A stretch of DNA of 64,000 nucleotides from Planctomycetota bacterium. GTDB taxonomy: Bacteria > Planctomycetota > UBA1135 > UBA2386. The stretch lies in contig JACKIC010000006.1 in NCBI GenBank assembly GCA_020638655.1, positions 1 to 64,000 of the forward strand, given 5' to 3'. Position 1 is the first letter of the stretch, and each line of letters begins with the position of its first letter. The notes beneath the pieces were generated by a model, which saw only the letters and a list, made by a program, of their open reading frames with translations, had not been told where the DNA came from and did not search any database. Positions 8,361 to 17,859 of this stretch are shown one piece after another. The translations under genes were made by a program, and so were the position numbers.

Positions 8361-8885
8361 ATGGTGATCGACATGAGAAACGAGTGCCAGGACACGAACG
8401 GTGGACGCAGGCTGCTGGGCCTGTTGCTTGCGGTGTCGGCAGCTGGTTGTGCTGCCGCGCCGTCCACGGATCGCTCGGTCGCCACGTCGGTGCGAGTCGT
8501 GCACGCGAGGGATCGCGATGCGGCGGCCGGACCGCCCGAGTGGTTCACGGGCTCGACTCGCGTCGAGATGCTGTTCGCGGCTTCGCCCCCGTCTCGCGTC
8601 GGCGGGGCCAACGTGACCTTCGAGCCGGGGGCCCGCACCCTCTGGCACACACATCCCTTGGGGCAGACTCTCATCGTCACTGCGGGGCGAGGCTGGGTGC
8701 AGAGCTGGGGGCACCCGGCGCAGCAGCTCGGCGCCGGCGACGTGGTCTCGATCCCCGCAGGCGTCAAGCACTGGCACGGAGCCGCTCGCGATGCGGCGAT
8801 GACCCACATCGCCGTGCAGGAAGCCCGAGACGGCAGAGCCGTCGATTGGCTGGAGCCGGTGTCCGACGACCAGTACCCCAGGTAG
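8361..8885 (+). CDS. Cupin-domain lipoprotein, exported copy
   Basis: This 174-residue protein is a paralogue of the preceding cupin: PxEWFTG, WHTHPLGQ, the KHWHG motif and the closing AVDWLEPVSDDQY all align. Unlike its neighbour it begins with a hydrophobic leader ending in a lipobox (VSAAGC, Cys30), so it should be membrane-anchored outside the cytoplasm. The ATG at 8361 is the first in frame; the ATG at 8373 has the better ribosome-binding site (GGTGATC) and may be the true start. A same-fold pair split between two compartments suggests the same compound is handled on both sides of the membrane (inference). Confidence 0.8.
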   Translation: MVIDMRNECQDTNGGRRLLGLLLAVSAAGCAAAPSTDRSVATSVRVVHARDRDAAAGPPEWFTGSTRVEMLFAASPPSRVGGANVTFEPGARTLWHTHPLGQTLIVTAGRGWVQSWGHPAQQLGAGDVVSIPAGVKHWHGAARDAAMTHIAVQEARDGRAVDWLEPVSDDQYPR

Positions 8886-8901
8886 TCATCGAGGAGCAAC
8901 C

Positions 8902-9129
8902 ATGCCGCACGTCATCGTCAAACTCTGGCCAGGCAAGTCGCAGCAGCAGAAGCAGCGACTCGCCGATGCCATCACCCGCGCCGTCGCGAAAGAACTCGGC
9001 TACGGCGACGAGTCCGTGTCCGTCGGCTTCGAAGAGGTCGAGGCGCGCGACTGGAAGCAGAAGGTCTACGACCCCGACATCGTCGGCCGCGCCGACAGCC
9101 TGCTCAAGAAGCCCGGCTATTCGATGTAG
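8902..9129 (+). CDS. 4-oxalocrotonate tautomerase-like protein
   Basis: The 75-residue protein has the beta-alpha-beta tautomerase fold, with Pro directly after the initiator Met (MPHVIVKLWPGKS), which becomes the catalytic N-terminal proline after Met removal. The length matches the small tautomerase family. GAGGA at 8891-8895 precedes the start. It sits between the cupins and a zinc alcohol dehydrogenase, an arrangement fitting metabolism of a small carbonyl or enol compound. Confidence 0.85.
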   Translation: MPHVIVKLWPGKSQQQKQRLADAITRAVAKELGYGDESVSVGFEEVEARDWKQKVYDPDIVGRADSLLKKPGYSM

Positions 9130-9163
9130 CCGCGGCCTTCCCGACCCATCACGAGGAACCACC

Positions 9164-10180
9164 ATGAAAGGCACCGTTCTCCATTCCCCCGGCGACGTCC
9201 GCTTCGAGACCGTCGACGATCCGACCATCGTCGCCCCCACGGACGCCGTGATCCGCATCGCGGCGACCTGCGTTTGCGGGTCCGACCTGTGGCCCTACCG
9301 CGGCCTGCAGCCGATCGAAGGACCGACCCGCATGGGCCACGAATACTGCGGCTACGTCGAGGAGGTCGGCAAGTCCGTCACATCCATCAAGCCGGGCCAG
9401 TTCGTGGTCGGGTCGTTCGCGACCTCCGACAACACCTGCCCGCACTGCAACTACGGCTACCAGTCGTCGTGCACGCAGCGCGAGTTCATCTCGATGGCGC
9501 AGTCGCCCGTGCTGCGCGTGCCCCTGGCGGACGGCACGCTCGTGCCCACGCGCGAGGTGCCGTCGAAGGAGTCCATCCCGAGCCTGCTGACGACCTCCGA
9601 CGTGCTGGGCACCGGTTGGTTCGCGGCAGACGCCGCCAACGTCAAGCCCGGGGCGACGGTGGTGGTCGTCGGTGACGGCGCCGTCGGCCTGCTCGGTGTG
9701 ATGTCCGCCAAGCACATGGGAGCCGAACGCATCATCGCGATGAGTCGGCACGAACCGCGTCAGAAGCTCGCGCGCGAGTTCGGCGCGACGGACATCGTGA
9801 CCGAGCGCGGCGACGACGGCGTCGCCCGCATCCTGGACATGACGGACGGCGTCGGTGCCGACTCGGTGCTCGAGTGCGTCGGCATGCAGGAGTCGATGCT
9901 GCAGGCGATCCGCGCGACGCGGCGCGGCGGCCACGTCTCGTTCGTCGGCGTGCCACACGGTGTCGCGCTGGACGGCCAGGAGCTGTTCTTCTCGCACGTG
10001 CACCTGCACGGCGGGCCCGCGCCGGTGCGGCGCTACCTGCCGGACCTGATCCAACTCGTGCTCGACGGCGAGATCGACCCAGGCAAGGTGTTCGACCTGG
10101 TGTTGCCGTTGGAGCAGGTCGCCGAAGGCTACCGCGCGATGGACGAACGCCGCGCGATCAAGGCGCTGCTGCAGCCCTGA
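9164..10180 (+). CDS. Zinc-dependent medium-chain alcohol dehydrogenase
   Basis: The 338-residue protein is a medium-chain dehydrogenase/reductase. Catalytic-zinc ligands are visible as Cys38 and His59-Glu60 (GHEY), the lobe that normally holds structural zinc has Cys92, Cys95 and Cys103 (TCPHCNYGYQSSC), and a Rossmann GDGAVGLLG begins near residue 163. It should oxidise an alcohol or reduce an aldehyde with NAD(P). GAGGA at 9153-9157 supports the ATG. It is the last gene of the AraC/cupin/tautomerase cluster and is followed by a hairpin. Confidence 0.88.
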   Translation: MKGTVLHSPGDVRFETVDDPTIVAPTDAVIRIAATCVCGSDLWPYRGLQPIEGPTRMGHEYCGYVEEVGKSVTSIKPGQFVVGSFATSDNTCPHCNYGYQSSCTQREFISMAQSPVLRVPLADGTLVPTREVPSKESIPSLLTTSDVLGTGWFAADAANVKPGATVVVVGDGAVGLLGVMSAKHMGAERIIAMSRHEPRQKLAREFGATDIVTERGDDGVARILDMTDGVGADSVLECVGMQESMLQAIRATRRGGHVSFVGVPHGVALDGQELFFSHVHLHGGPAPVRRYLPDLIQLVLDGEIDPGKVFDLVLPLEQVAEGYRAMDERRAIKALLQP

Positions 10181-10234
10181 GACGGGCGAGGAACGGCGGC
10201 TGGGGTGGTTGCGAACCCTCGGATACGCGCCATC

Positions 10235-10250
10235 CAGGTCTTCGGACCTG
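10235..10250 (+). terminator. UUCG-tetraloop hairpin after the dehydrogenase
   Basis: CAGGTC, TTCG, GACCTG form a perfect 6-base stem closed by a stable UUCG tetraloop, 55 bases after the dehydrogenase stop. No T-run follows, so it may stabilise an mRNA end rather than terminate on its own. Confidence 0.45.
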
Positions 10251-10373
10251 TGCCCGAGGTCACCCCGCCACCCTCGCCCGCGGCGCTCCGCCTTGCCTTC
10301 TCACCACTTGGGACATTTTCGTGTCGCGTCACCGGGTCGGCGCGGCGCGGGAGTCTGCATAATGCCCCGTCCC

Positions 10374-12683
10374 ATGTCCGACCCCGCTGCCCGCGTGCGC
10401 ACGCTGTGCGCGTCCCTGCTGCTGGTTGGTGCGAGCGCCACCCCTCTCGTTGCCCAGGCGGCGGCGATGGGGCAGGACGAAGCGCCGGTGCGCTGGGTCG
10501 ACGGGCGACCGATGCTCAAGGCGACGCTGCGCGCGGGCGAGAAGATCTACTTCTGCAACCTGCTGCTCGATCTGCAGACGGGGCAGGGCCTGTTCCTGCA
10601 CCGCAACGCGGCGGGTTCGCTGCGCAGCGACGCGTGCGACGTGGAGATCGGCGGGGTGGCGCTGCACGACGTGCCGTTCGAAGCTCGCCGCGACACGTGG
10701 CTCGAAGGCCTGACGGCGCGTTTCGCGACGGAGTTGCAGCAGGTGCCGGTGGCGGGGGTGATCGGGATCGCAGCGTTCGGCGACAAGGACATCCGACTCG
10801 ACGGCCCGCAGGGGCTGCTCAAGCTCCTGCCGGCGACGGCGGGTGACGCGGAACCGCCACCGGAGTCGCCGGTGCTCGCGGTGGTGCCGCTGCTCGACGA
10901 CGCGCGGCGCGGGCTGCGTTTCGAGGCGGCGCTGGCCGGCGGCCGGCTGGGCAAGTTCGGCTGCACGACGCGCGATCCCTACAGCTGGATCCAGCCGTCG
11001 ATGGCGAAGAGCCTCGGCACGCCGGACGGGGTGCTGCAGCGCGCGGCGGCCGGCGTGATCGACTTCGCGAAGTACGCGCCGTTCCGGCCCGAGGTGCCCG
11101 AGCAGGCGCGCGGTGACGGCGGCGTCGGCGGCGCGGTGCTGCAACAGCTCGTCGTGACGATCCAGCCCAAGGCCAGGCGCCTCGTGATCGAACGCGGTGA
11201 GGAGCCGACGTTCGCGGAGGTCGAGGCGGCCTACTGCCGCGCGCGCTACGGCGATCCGGGCACCGAGGCGCTGGCGACGTTCGTGCGCGAACACGAGGCC
11301 TCGCCGCTGTCGATGGAGGCCGCGCAGGTCCTGCTCGATCGGCTGCAGGCGCAAGGCGGCTCGCCGGCCGCGACCGAGGCAGCGGGCCTCGCGGCGATCC
11401 GCGCCGCGGCCGAGAACGGCAAGGGCACGGCGGCGCTCGAGGTGCTCGAGGGCATGCAGAACACGCCGCAGTTCGCGGCCGCGCGGCGCGCGATCGCCGA
11501 GGCGGGGCTCGCGGTGGCGCGCACGGACGAGGACGGCAACGCCGCGCACAAGCTGCGGCTCGAGCTCGGCTCGCTCGCGATGGCGGCCGGCGACGACGAC
11601 GCGGCCTACCGGCACCTGCTCGCGGCGGTGTTCGGCATGCCGGTGTCCGGGCCGGCCAACCTGCAGCTCGGCCGCTACCACGAGCGCATGGGCACGCGCG
11701 GCGGCGCCGCGGAGCGCACGCCCGCCGAGACGGCGCAGCTCGAGCGCGCGCTCGGCCGCTACTTCCTCGCGACGCTCGACATGAAGAACACCGGGCAACC
11801 GGGGCTCGCGGCGTGGATGCGCGTGTTCGGCATGCTGCGCGGCAAGGACGCCGACATGCTGGCCGCGCTGCAGGACGCCGCCGATGGCCGCGTGCCGTCG
11901 TTCCAGGCGGTGCCGCGCGAGGGTGAGGTGAAGAAGACCGGCCGCACGGTGCTCGTCGAACTGTTCACGGGCGCGATGTGCCCGCCGTGCCTGGCGGCCG
12001 ACGTCGCGTGCGACGCGCTGACCGACTACTACGACCACGACGAGGTCGTGCTGCTGCAGTGGCACCTGCCGGTGCCCGCGCCCGAACCGCTCGTGGCGCC
12101 GGTCAGCCTGGACCGGCAGCAGACCTACGAGGTGCGCGGCACGCCGACGGTCGTCGTCGCCGGCGGCGAACGCATCGTCGGCGGCGGCAAGGTCGACGCG
12201 GTGCCCGAGATGTTCAACCGCTACCGCGACCTGATCGACGCGCAGCTGCGCAAGGCGCCCGCGGTGCGGCTCGAGGGCGAGGCGTCGCTGCAGGGTGATC
12301 GCGTCGCGTTCGCGGCGCGAGCGACCGGCGCCGAGGCGGGGCCGGCCGCGCCGTCGTGGCGGCTGCATGCGGTCCTGACCGAACGGCTCGTCGTGTTCCC
12401 GGGCAGCAACGGCATCCTGTTCCATCACCACGTCGTGCGCGGCCGCGTGACGCCCGCGTCGGGCCTGCCGATCAAGGGCGACGAGTTGCGCGGCGAACTG
12501 TCACTGCGACAGATCGAGGCCGACCTCGACGCGCAGGTGCGCGAGTACGAGAGCGAGCAGGAGTTCCTGGTGCGGCCCGTGCAGCCCGACCGCACGCGGC
12601 TCGAGGTCGTGTGTTTCGTCGAGGACCAGAAGTCGGGCGCCGTGCTGCAGGCGTTGGTGCTGCCGGTGGGGCTCGAGCGATGA
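10374..12683 (+). CDS. Secreted thioredoxin-fold protein heading the MoxR operon
   Basis: The 769-residue protein starts with a signal peptide (about residues 1-27, ending LVAQA). Residues about 40-280 contain two lobes that look like degenerate retropepsin-type aspartyl protease folds (LLLDLQTGQG, VIGIAAFGDKD, then GCTTRDPYSWI) without a DTG catalytic triplet. A helical, repeat-like region follows. A thioredoxin-fold domain carries CPPC at 536-539 (ELFTGAMCPPCLAAD) and the cis-Pro context GTPTVVV. It likely acts in the periplasm. The ATG at 10374 is chosen because it opens the signal peptide; 10362 is also possible. Its stop overlaps the next start by 4 bases. Confidence 0.75.
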   Translation: MSDPAARVRTLCASLLLVGASATPLVAQAAAMGQDEAPVRWVDGRPMLKATLRAGEKIYFCNLLLDLQTGQGLFLHRNAAGSLRSDACDVEIGGVALHDVPFEARRDTWLEGLTARFATELQQVPVAGVIGIAAFGDKDIRLDGPQGLLKLLPATAGDAEPPPESPVLAVVPLLDDARRGLRFEAALAGGRLGKFGCTTRDPYSWIQPSMAKSLGTPDGVLQRAAAGVIDFAKYAPFRPEVPEQARGDGGVGGAVLQQLVVTIQPKARRLVIERGEEPTFAEVEAAYCRARYGDPGTEALATFVREHEASPLSMEAAQVLLDRLQAQGGSPAATEAAGLAAIRAAAENGKGTAALEVLEGMQNTPQFAAARRAIAEAGLAVARTDEDGNAAHKLRLELGSLAMAAGDDDAAYRHLLAAVFGMPVSGPANLQLGRYHERMGTRGGAAERTPAETAQLERALGRYFLATLDMKNTGQPGLAAWMRVFGMLRGKDADMLAALQDAADGRVPSFQAVPREGEVKKTGRTVLVELFTGAMCPPCLAADVACDALTDYYDHDEVVLLQWHLPVPAPEPLVAPVSLDRQQTYEVRGTPTVVVAGGERIVGGGKVDAVPEMFNRYRDLIDAQLRKAPAVRLEGEASLQGDRVAFAARATGAEAGPAAPSWRLHAVLTERLVVFPGSNGILFHHHVVRGRVTPASGLPIKGDELRGELSLRQIEADLDAQVREYESEQEFLVRPVQPDRTRLEVVCFVEDQKSGAVLQALVLPVGLER

Positions 12684-14276
12684 CGATGCGTGACGCGTCG
12701 GCGCGACAGCGCCTCAGCGACGGCCTGCAACCCGCCGTGCGTTCGCTGCACCGGCTGCGCCGCGGCGCGGCGATGCAGCGTGCCCTGGCCCGCGCCACGG
12801 CGCGTGCGCCGTTCTTCGCGATGCTCGTGTTGGGCTTCACGATCGCGTTCTCACCGGCGCTGGCGATCCCGGTCTGGGCGCCGGTCCTCGTGCTGATCGC
12901 CGTGCTCGCGCTGTTCGTCGCGCTCGGTGCGGTGGTCGGTGGCGCTGCGGCGGTGCGCGAACTCGAGGCCGCGGCCGCGTGTGATCGCGCGAACGGCACC
13001 AAGGATCGGCTCTCGGCCGCGCTCGAGCTCGCCGGTGAGGATCATGTGCGTTCGGGCCTCGGCGAGGCGATGGCGCTAGCGGCGATCGAAGACGGCGTGC
13101 AGCGCCTGGGCGGCGTCGACACGGCGCGTGTCGCGGGCGCCCGCGAGCCGTCGTTGCCGCGCTGGCGTCGCGCGGTCGCGAGCGTGGTGTTGCTGTTGGT
13201 CGCGGTCGCGCTGATTCCGGCGCGCGGCGCGCTCGACGACCGCGATCGCGATGCCGGCGGCGACGGCGCCGCCGCGACCGCCGCGGGCGAACCTGCTGCG
13301 CGCACCGACGTCGCTGCGGCTGCACGCGAACCCGCGCCCGGCGGCCAGCCGGCGACGCCATCGCGCAAACCCGACGCGCCGCGCAACGCCGCCGCGCCGC
13401 CGAGCTGCCGCCGCCCAACGCCGCGGAGCCGACGCCGGCGATGCCGGCCGCGAGCGGCGCGGCGCAGACCTCGAGCGAAGAGGTCGGCGACAGCAACCAG
13501 AGCAGCGCGCCCAAGGCCGCGCCGTCAGGCAGCCCCGGCGCCGGCAGGCCCGGCGGCGGGCAGGGTTCGTCGGCCTCGGGTGCGCCCGAGCCCGCGCCCG
13601 AGCAGCCCAAGCCGCAGCCGACCAGCAAGAAGTCCAAGCCCAAGGCGCCGTCGAAGCCGACGCCCGACCAGGAGCAGAAGCCAAGCGAGAGCGCGGGCGC
13701 GCCGAGTGGTCCGTCGCGCGGCAGCGGCAAGATGTCCGCGGTCGGCAACAAGCGACAGGACCTCAACCGCGGCATGGAACGCGAGGACGACCCCGACGTC
13801 GAGGACGAGGAGATCGAGGACGAGAGCGACGAGCAGGAGCAGCGCGGCGGCGTGACGCCGATGCGGCGCCAGGACCAGCGTCCGGCCGCGCGCGAGCTGT
13901 CGATCTCGGGCGACGGTCCGCCCGACCAGGGTCGCGGCGGTCCGACGCCGCCCAAGAAGTCGCGCGGCACCGCGTCACTCGTGCTCGGCCTCAAGCTGCC
14001 CGATCAGGTTCGCGGCCAACCCAACCCGGGCACCGCGAAGACCAGCATGGAACAGATCCCGCCGCGCCGGCAGCAGGGTGATCCCGGCATCGCGCTGCCC
14101 GCCGCGAACGGCCGTCTCGGCACGCCGCAGAGCGCGCGCCCGGTCGCCGACGCACTGCTGATGATGCTGCAGGCCTATCACGCGCGCCTGCGCGAACAGG
14201 ACGGCGCGCCCGCCACTTCCTCTCCTTCGTCCGACTCCTCTCCTTCTCCCGCCCCCGCGACGGCCCCGACCAACCG

Positions 14277-14280
<4 letters not shown>
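12680..14280 (+). CDS. Membrane protein of the MoxR operon, split by a -1 frameshift
   Basis: Reading begins at the ATG overlapping the previous stop. About 240 residues contain a hydrophobic hairpin (near residues 35-75) and another membrane segment (near 155-175), then Pro/Ala-rich sequence. Around 13385-13415 this frame turns into Arg/Cys-rich nonsense and ends at 13855, while the -1 frame continues sensibly (AELPPPNAAEPTPA) to 14280. That second part has a Pro/Lys-rich linker, an acidic stretch (EDEEIEDESDEQEQ) and a conserved-looking C-terminus, and its stop overlaps the moxR start. The rejoined product would be about 533 residues. It may be a sequence error, a mutation or programmed frameshifting. 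Function unknown; probably a membrane component of the complex. Confidence 0.7.
13385..13415 (+). other. Frameshift site
   Basis: In this GCC/CCG-repetitive stretch the coding signal passes from frame 2 to frame 1, equivalent to one missing base. No textbook slippery heptamer (X XXY YYZ) was recognised, which favours an indel or assembly error over programmed frameshifting. Confidence 0.6.
13441..14280 (+). CDS. 3' portion of the frameshifted membrane protein, as a free-standing frame
   Basis: If the frameshift is real, this 279-residue frame could be translated from the ATG at 13441 as a soluble protein. It is low-complexity (Ser/Pro/Lys-rich), then acidic, then carries RELSISGDG and LVLGLKLPDQVRG segments and a C-terminal helix ending in AYHARLREQ. 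No signal peptide or ribosome-binding site is seen at that ATG, so it is more likely the tail of the upstream gene. It is listed separately so the reading frame is not lost. Confidence 0.5.
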
Positions 14281-15280
<1,000 letters not shown>

Positions 15281-15284
<4 letters not shown>

Positions 15285-16192
15285 GCACGACGACGGCGGC
15301 AGAACTGTTCGACCCGGCGTTCGTGCGCGGCCTCGAGGGGCTGCGCATGCTCGCGCGGTCGGTGCCGGCCGGTGGTCGGCACGCCGAGCAGCGTTCGCGC
15401 GCGCGCGGCGCCGGTCAGGAGTTCACCGACGTGCGTGCCTACGTCGCCGGCGACGACTTCCGCACCGTCGACTGGCACGTGTTCCTGCGCCTCGACAAGG
15501 TGTTCGTGCGCCTGTTCCTCGAGGACCAGGACCTGCCGGTCTACTTCGTGCTCGACCAGAGCGCGTCGATGGCGCGGCAGGCAGCGGCGCCCGGAGCGAT
15601 GTCGCGCAGCGTCGTCGCGCGGCGCGTCGTCGCGGCGCTCGCCTACGTCGCGCTCAACCACATGGACCGCGTCGCGGTGTTCCCGTTCGCGAGCGAACCG
15701 CTGCGCGGGCTGCCGGGCCTGTCGGGCAAGGGCGCGTTCCAGCGGCTGCTCGCCTGGCTCGCGGCGCTGCCGGCGACCGGCGGCACGGGGCTCTGCGAGG
15801 CGCTGCGTTCGTTCGGCGCGCGGCGCCTGCGGCGTGGGCTCTGCGTCGTCGTCACCGACGGCTTCGACGCGCGCGGCGCCGACGCGGTGCTCGCCGAGCT
15901 GCGACGGCTGCCGCACCGGCCGCTGATCGTGCGCCCCGTGCACGCGGGCGAAGATCGGCCCGAACATCTGCGCGGCGAGATCCGCGCCGTCGACTGCGAG
16001 AGCGGCCAGCACCTCGAGCTGTCGGTCGACGACGCGCTGCTCGACCGCTACCGCGCGGCCTACCGCAAGTTCGAGGAAGAGCTCGCTGCGTTCGCGCAAT
16101 CGCGCGGCGGCGGCTACCTCGCCGTGCGCACCGACCAACCGCTCCTGCCGCAGCTCGCGCAGGTCTTCCAGCACGGAGTGCTCACGGTATGA
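15281..16192 (+). CDS. DUF58 / vWA-like protein, MoxR partner
   Basis: The 303-residue protein starts at a GTG overlapping the moxR stop. The DUF58 signature is clear at residues 46-70 (QEFTDVRAYVAGDDFRTVDW), followed by a vWA-like fold with a MIDAS-type DQSASM at 92-97. DUF58 proteins are almost always adjacent to moxR and are taken to be soluble vWA partners of the ATPase. No membrane segment is seen, so it should be cytoplasmic. The coupling on both sides implies equimolar production with its neighbours. Confidence 0.93.
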
Positions 16193-17859
16193 CGCTCTTC
16201 GGTCTCTCGCCGGCGGCGTTCGCCGTCGGTCTGGCGGCGTTGTTCGGCGGCGTCGCGCTGCTGCACCTGCTGCGGGTGCGGCTGCGGCGCGTCGAAGTCG
16301 ACACGCTGTTGTTCTTCCAGCTCGCGGGCGCGCTGCGGCAACCGCGCGTGCTGCCCGGCAAGCCGGCGCGCTGGTTGTCGCTGCTGCTCGCGGCGCTCGC
16401 GGTCTTCGCGGCGTGGACCGCGTTCGCCGAACCGCGCGCGGGACTCGAGGCGCCGTCGCGCGTCGTCGTCGTCGAACCGGCGGCGGGTGAGTTGCGTGAG
16501 CAGCGGTTGCAGACCGTGCGCGAACTGGTCGCACAGGGTGGGCTCGGGCCGCGCGGCGCCGTGCTCGCGGCGGCGCCGGCGCCGATGGTGCTGCTCGAAG
16601 CGGGTGAACCCGCCGCGGCGCTCGACGTGCGCGCGGCGGACCTGCCGCTCGTCGCGGGCAAGCAGGACGGGGTCGCGGCGCTGCGTGCGGCGCAGGATCG
16701 GTTGCGGCCCGGTGACGAGATCGTCTGGGTCGGCGCGAGCGCGCCGGCGGCCGCGGTGACGTTGCCCGTCGTCGAACACATCCGCGGTCGCGATGCGCCG
16801 TTCGCGCTGCGCGACGTGCAGTGGGTGCGCGCCGGTGACAGCACCTGGGTTCAGCTCGACGTCACGGCGCCCGCAGGGGCACGCGCGAGCCTGCAAGACG
16901 CCGCCGGCGGCGAGGTCGCGGCGGCGATGTTCGCAACCGCGCCGCAGCAGGTGTTGCTCGGCCCGGTGCCGGCGGACGCGGGCGCGCTGCGGCTGCGGCT
17001 CGCCGCGGGCGCGGCGGCCTACGAAGTGGCGCTGCCCGCGCCGACGGCGGAACCGCTGCGCGTGTTCGTCGCCGCAGAGTTGACCGACGAACTCGCTGCG
17101 GCGCTGCGCGCGTTGTGCGACGTGGATCCCGCGCTCACGTTGGTCGGCGCGGCCGACGACGCCGACGTGCTCGTCACCGACGCGAACTCCGAAACGACGC
17201 GACCGACCCTGTCGATCGAGCCCGGTGTCGGCGGCGGGCAACGGCTCGCGCACAACGCCACCGGTTCGCCGCTCGCGCTGTCGCTGCGCGACCGCGCGCA
17301 CGCCGACGCGCCCGCGTTGGCGGCGACCGCGACGGGCGTCGAGACCACCGTGTGGGTCGAAGACCTCGCGCAGGGCGCGCCGCTCGCGCTCGCGGAACGG
17401 CCTGCGTCCGGCGACGGACCGGCGCGCGTGCGCATCGTGCAGTGGCTGCTCGAGCCCGCGACGCACGCCGACGTACCCGCGTTGCTGAGCGGCGCGCTGC
17501 ACCTGCTCGGCGCCCGGCCGACCGAGCTGCTCGCGGTCGAAGGAGCGCCGACGCGCTTCCCCGCGCCGCACGAGACGCTGTCGATCGCCGACGCGCTGCC
17601 CGCCGCTGGTCAGTACGTGATCCCGCTCGCGAGCCGGGTCGCGCGCTGGACGACCGAGAAGATGGAGCGCTCCGCGCACGGCAGCGTCGCCGTGCACGTC
17701 TTGGCCGCGCCCGCGGCGTCCGCCGCCCCGCCCGGAGGTCCCGAGGCCGCTACCGCCGCAATGGGCGGCGACGGCGGCCTCGCCCCCTGGCTGCTGCTCG
17801 TCCTGTTCGCCGTGCTCGCCGTCGACGCGTTCCTGTTCCACCGCGGCCGTCTGCCATGA
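16189..17859 (+). CDS. BatA-like membrane protein
   Basis: The 556-residue protein has the N-terminal BatA-type membrane hairpin (two hydrophobic segments at about residues 8-27 and 60-84, with the Arg-rich loop LLRVRLRRVEVDTLLFF between them), a large extracytoplasmic region rich in beta-strand-like sequence, and one C-terminal membrane helix (LAPWLLLVLFAVLAVDAFLF). The MIDAS of a vWA domain is not recognisable, so this may be a BatA-like scaffold without metal binding. It overlaps the DUF58 and giant vWA genes by 4 bases on each side. Confidence 0.83.
   Translation: MTLFGLSPAAFAVGLAALFGGVALLHLLRVRLRRVEVDTLLFFQLAGALRQPRVLPGKPARWLSLLLAALAVFAAWTAFAEPRAGLEAPSRVVVVEPAAGELREQRLQTVRELVAQGGLGPRGAVLAAAPAPMVLLEAGEPAAALDVRAADLPLVAGKQDGVAALRAAQDRLRPGDEIVWVGASAPAAAVTLPVVEHIRGRDAPFALRDVQWVRAGDSTWVQLDVTAPAGARASLQDAAGGEVAAAMFATAPQQVLLGPVPADAGALRLRLAAGAAAYEVALPAPTAEPLRVFVAAELTDELAAALRALCDVDPALTLVGAADDADVLVTDANSETTRPTLSIEPGVGGGQRLAHNATGSPLALSLRDRAHADAPALAATATGVETTVWVEDLAQGAPLALAERPASGDGPARVRIVQWLLEPATHADVPALLSGALHLLGARPTELLAVEGAPTRFPAPHETLSIADALPAAGQYVIPLASRVARWTTEKMERSAHGSVAVHVLAAPAASAAPPGGPEAATAAMGGDGGLAPWLLLVLFAVLAVDAFLFHRGRLP

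Noticed and set aside
10209..10373. Longer N-terminus for the thioredoxin-fold protein
   Set aside because: It would precede the signal peptide with Arg/Pro-rich residues and read through the UUCG hairpin.
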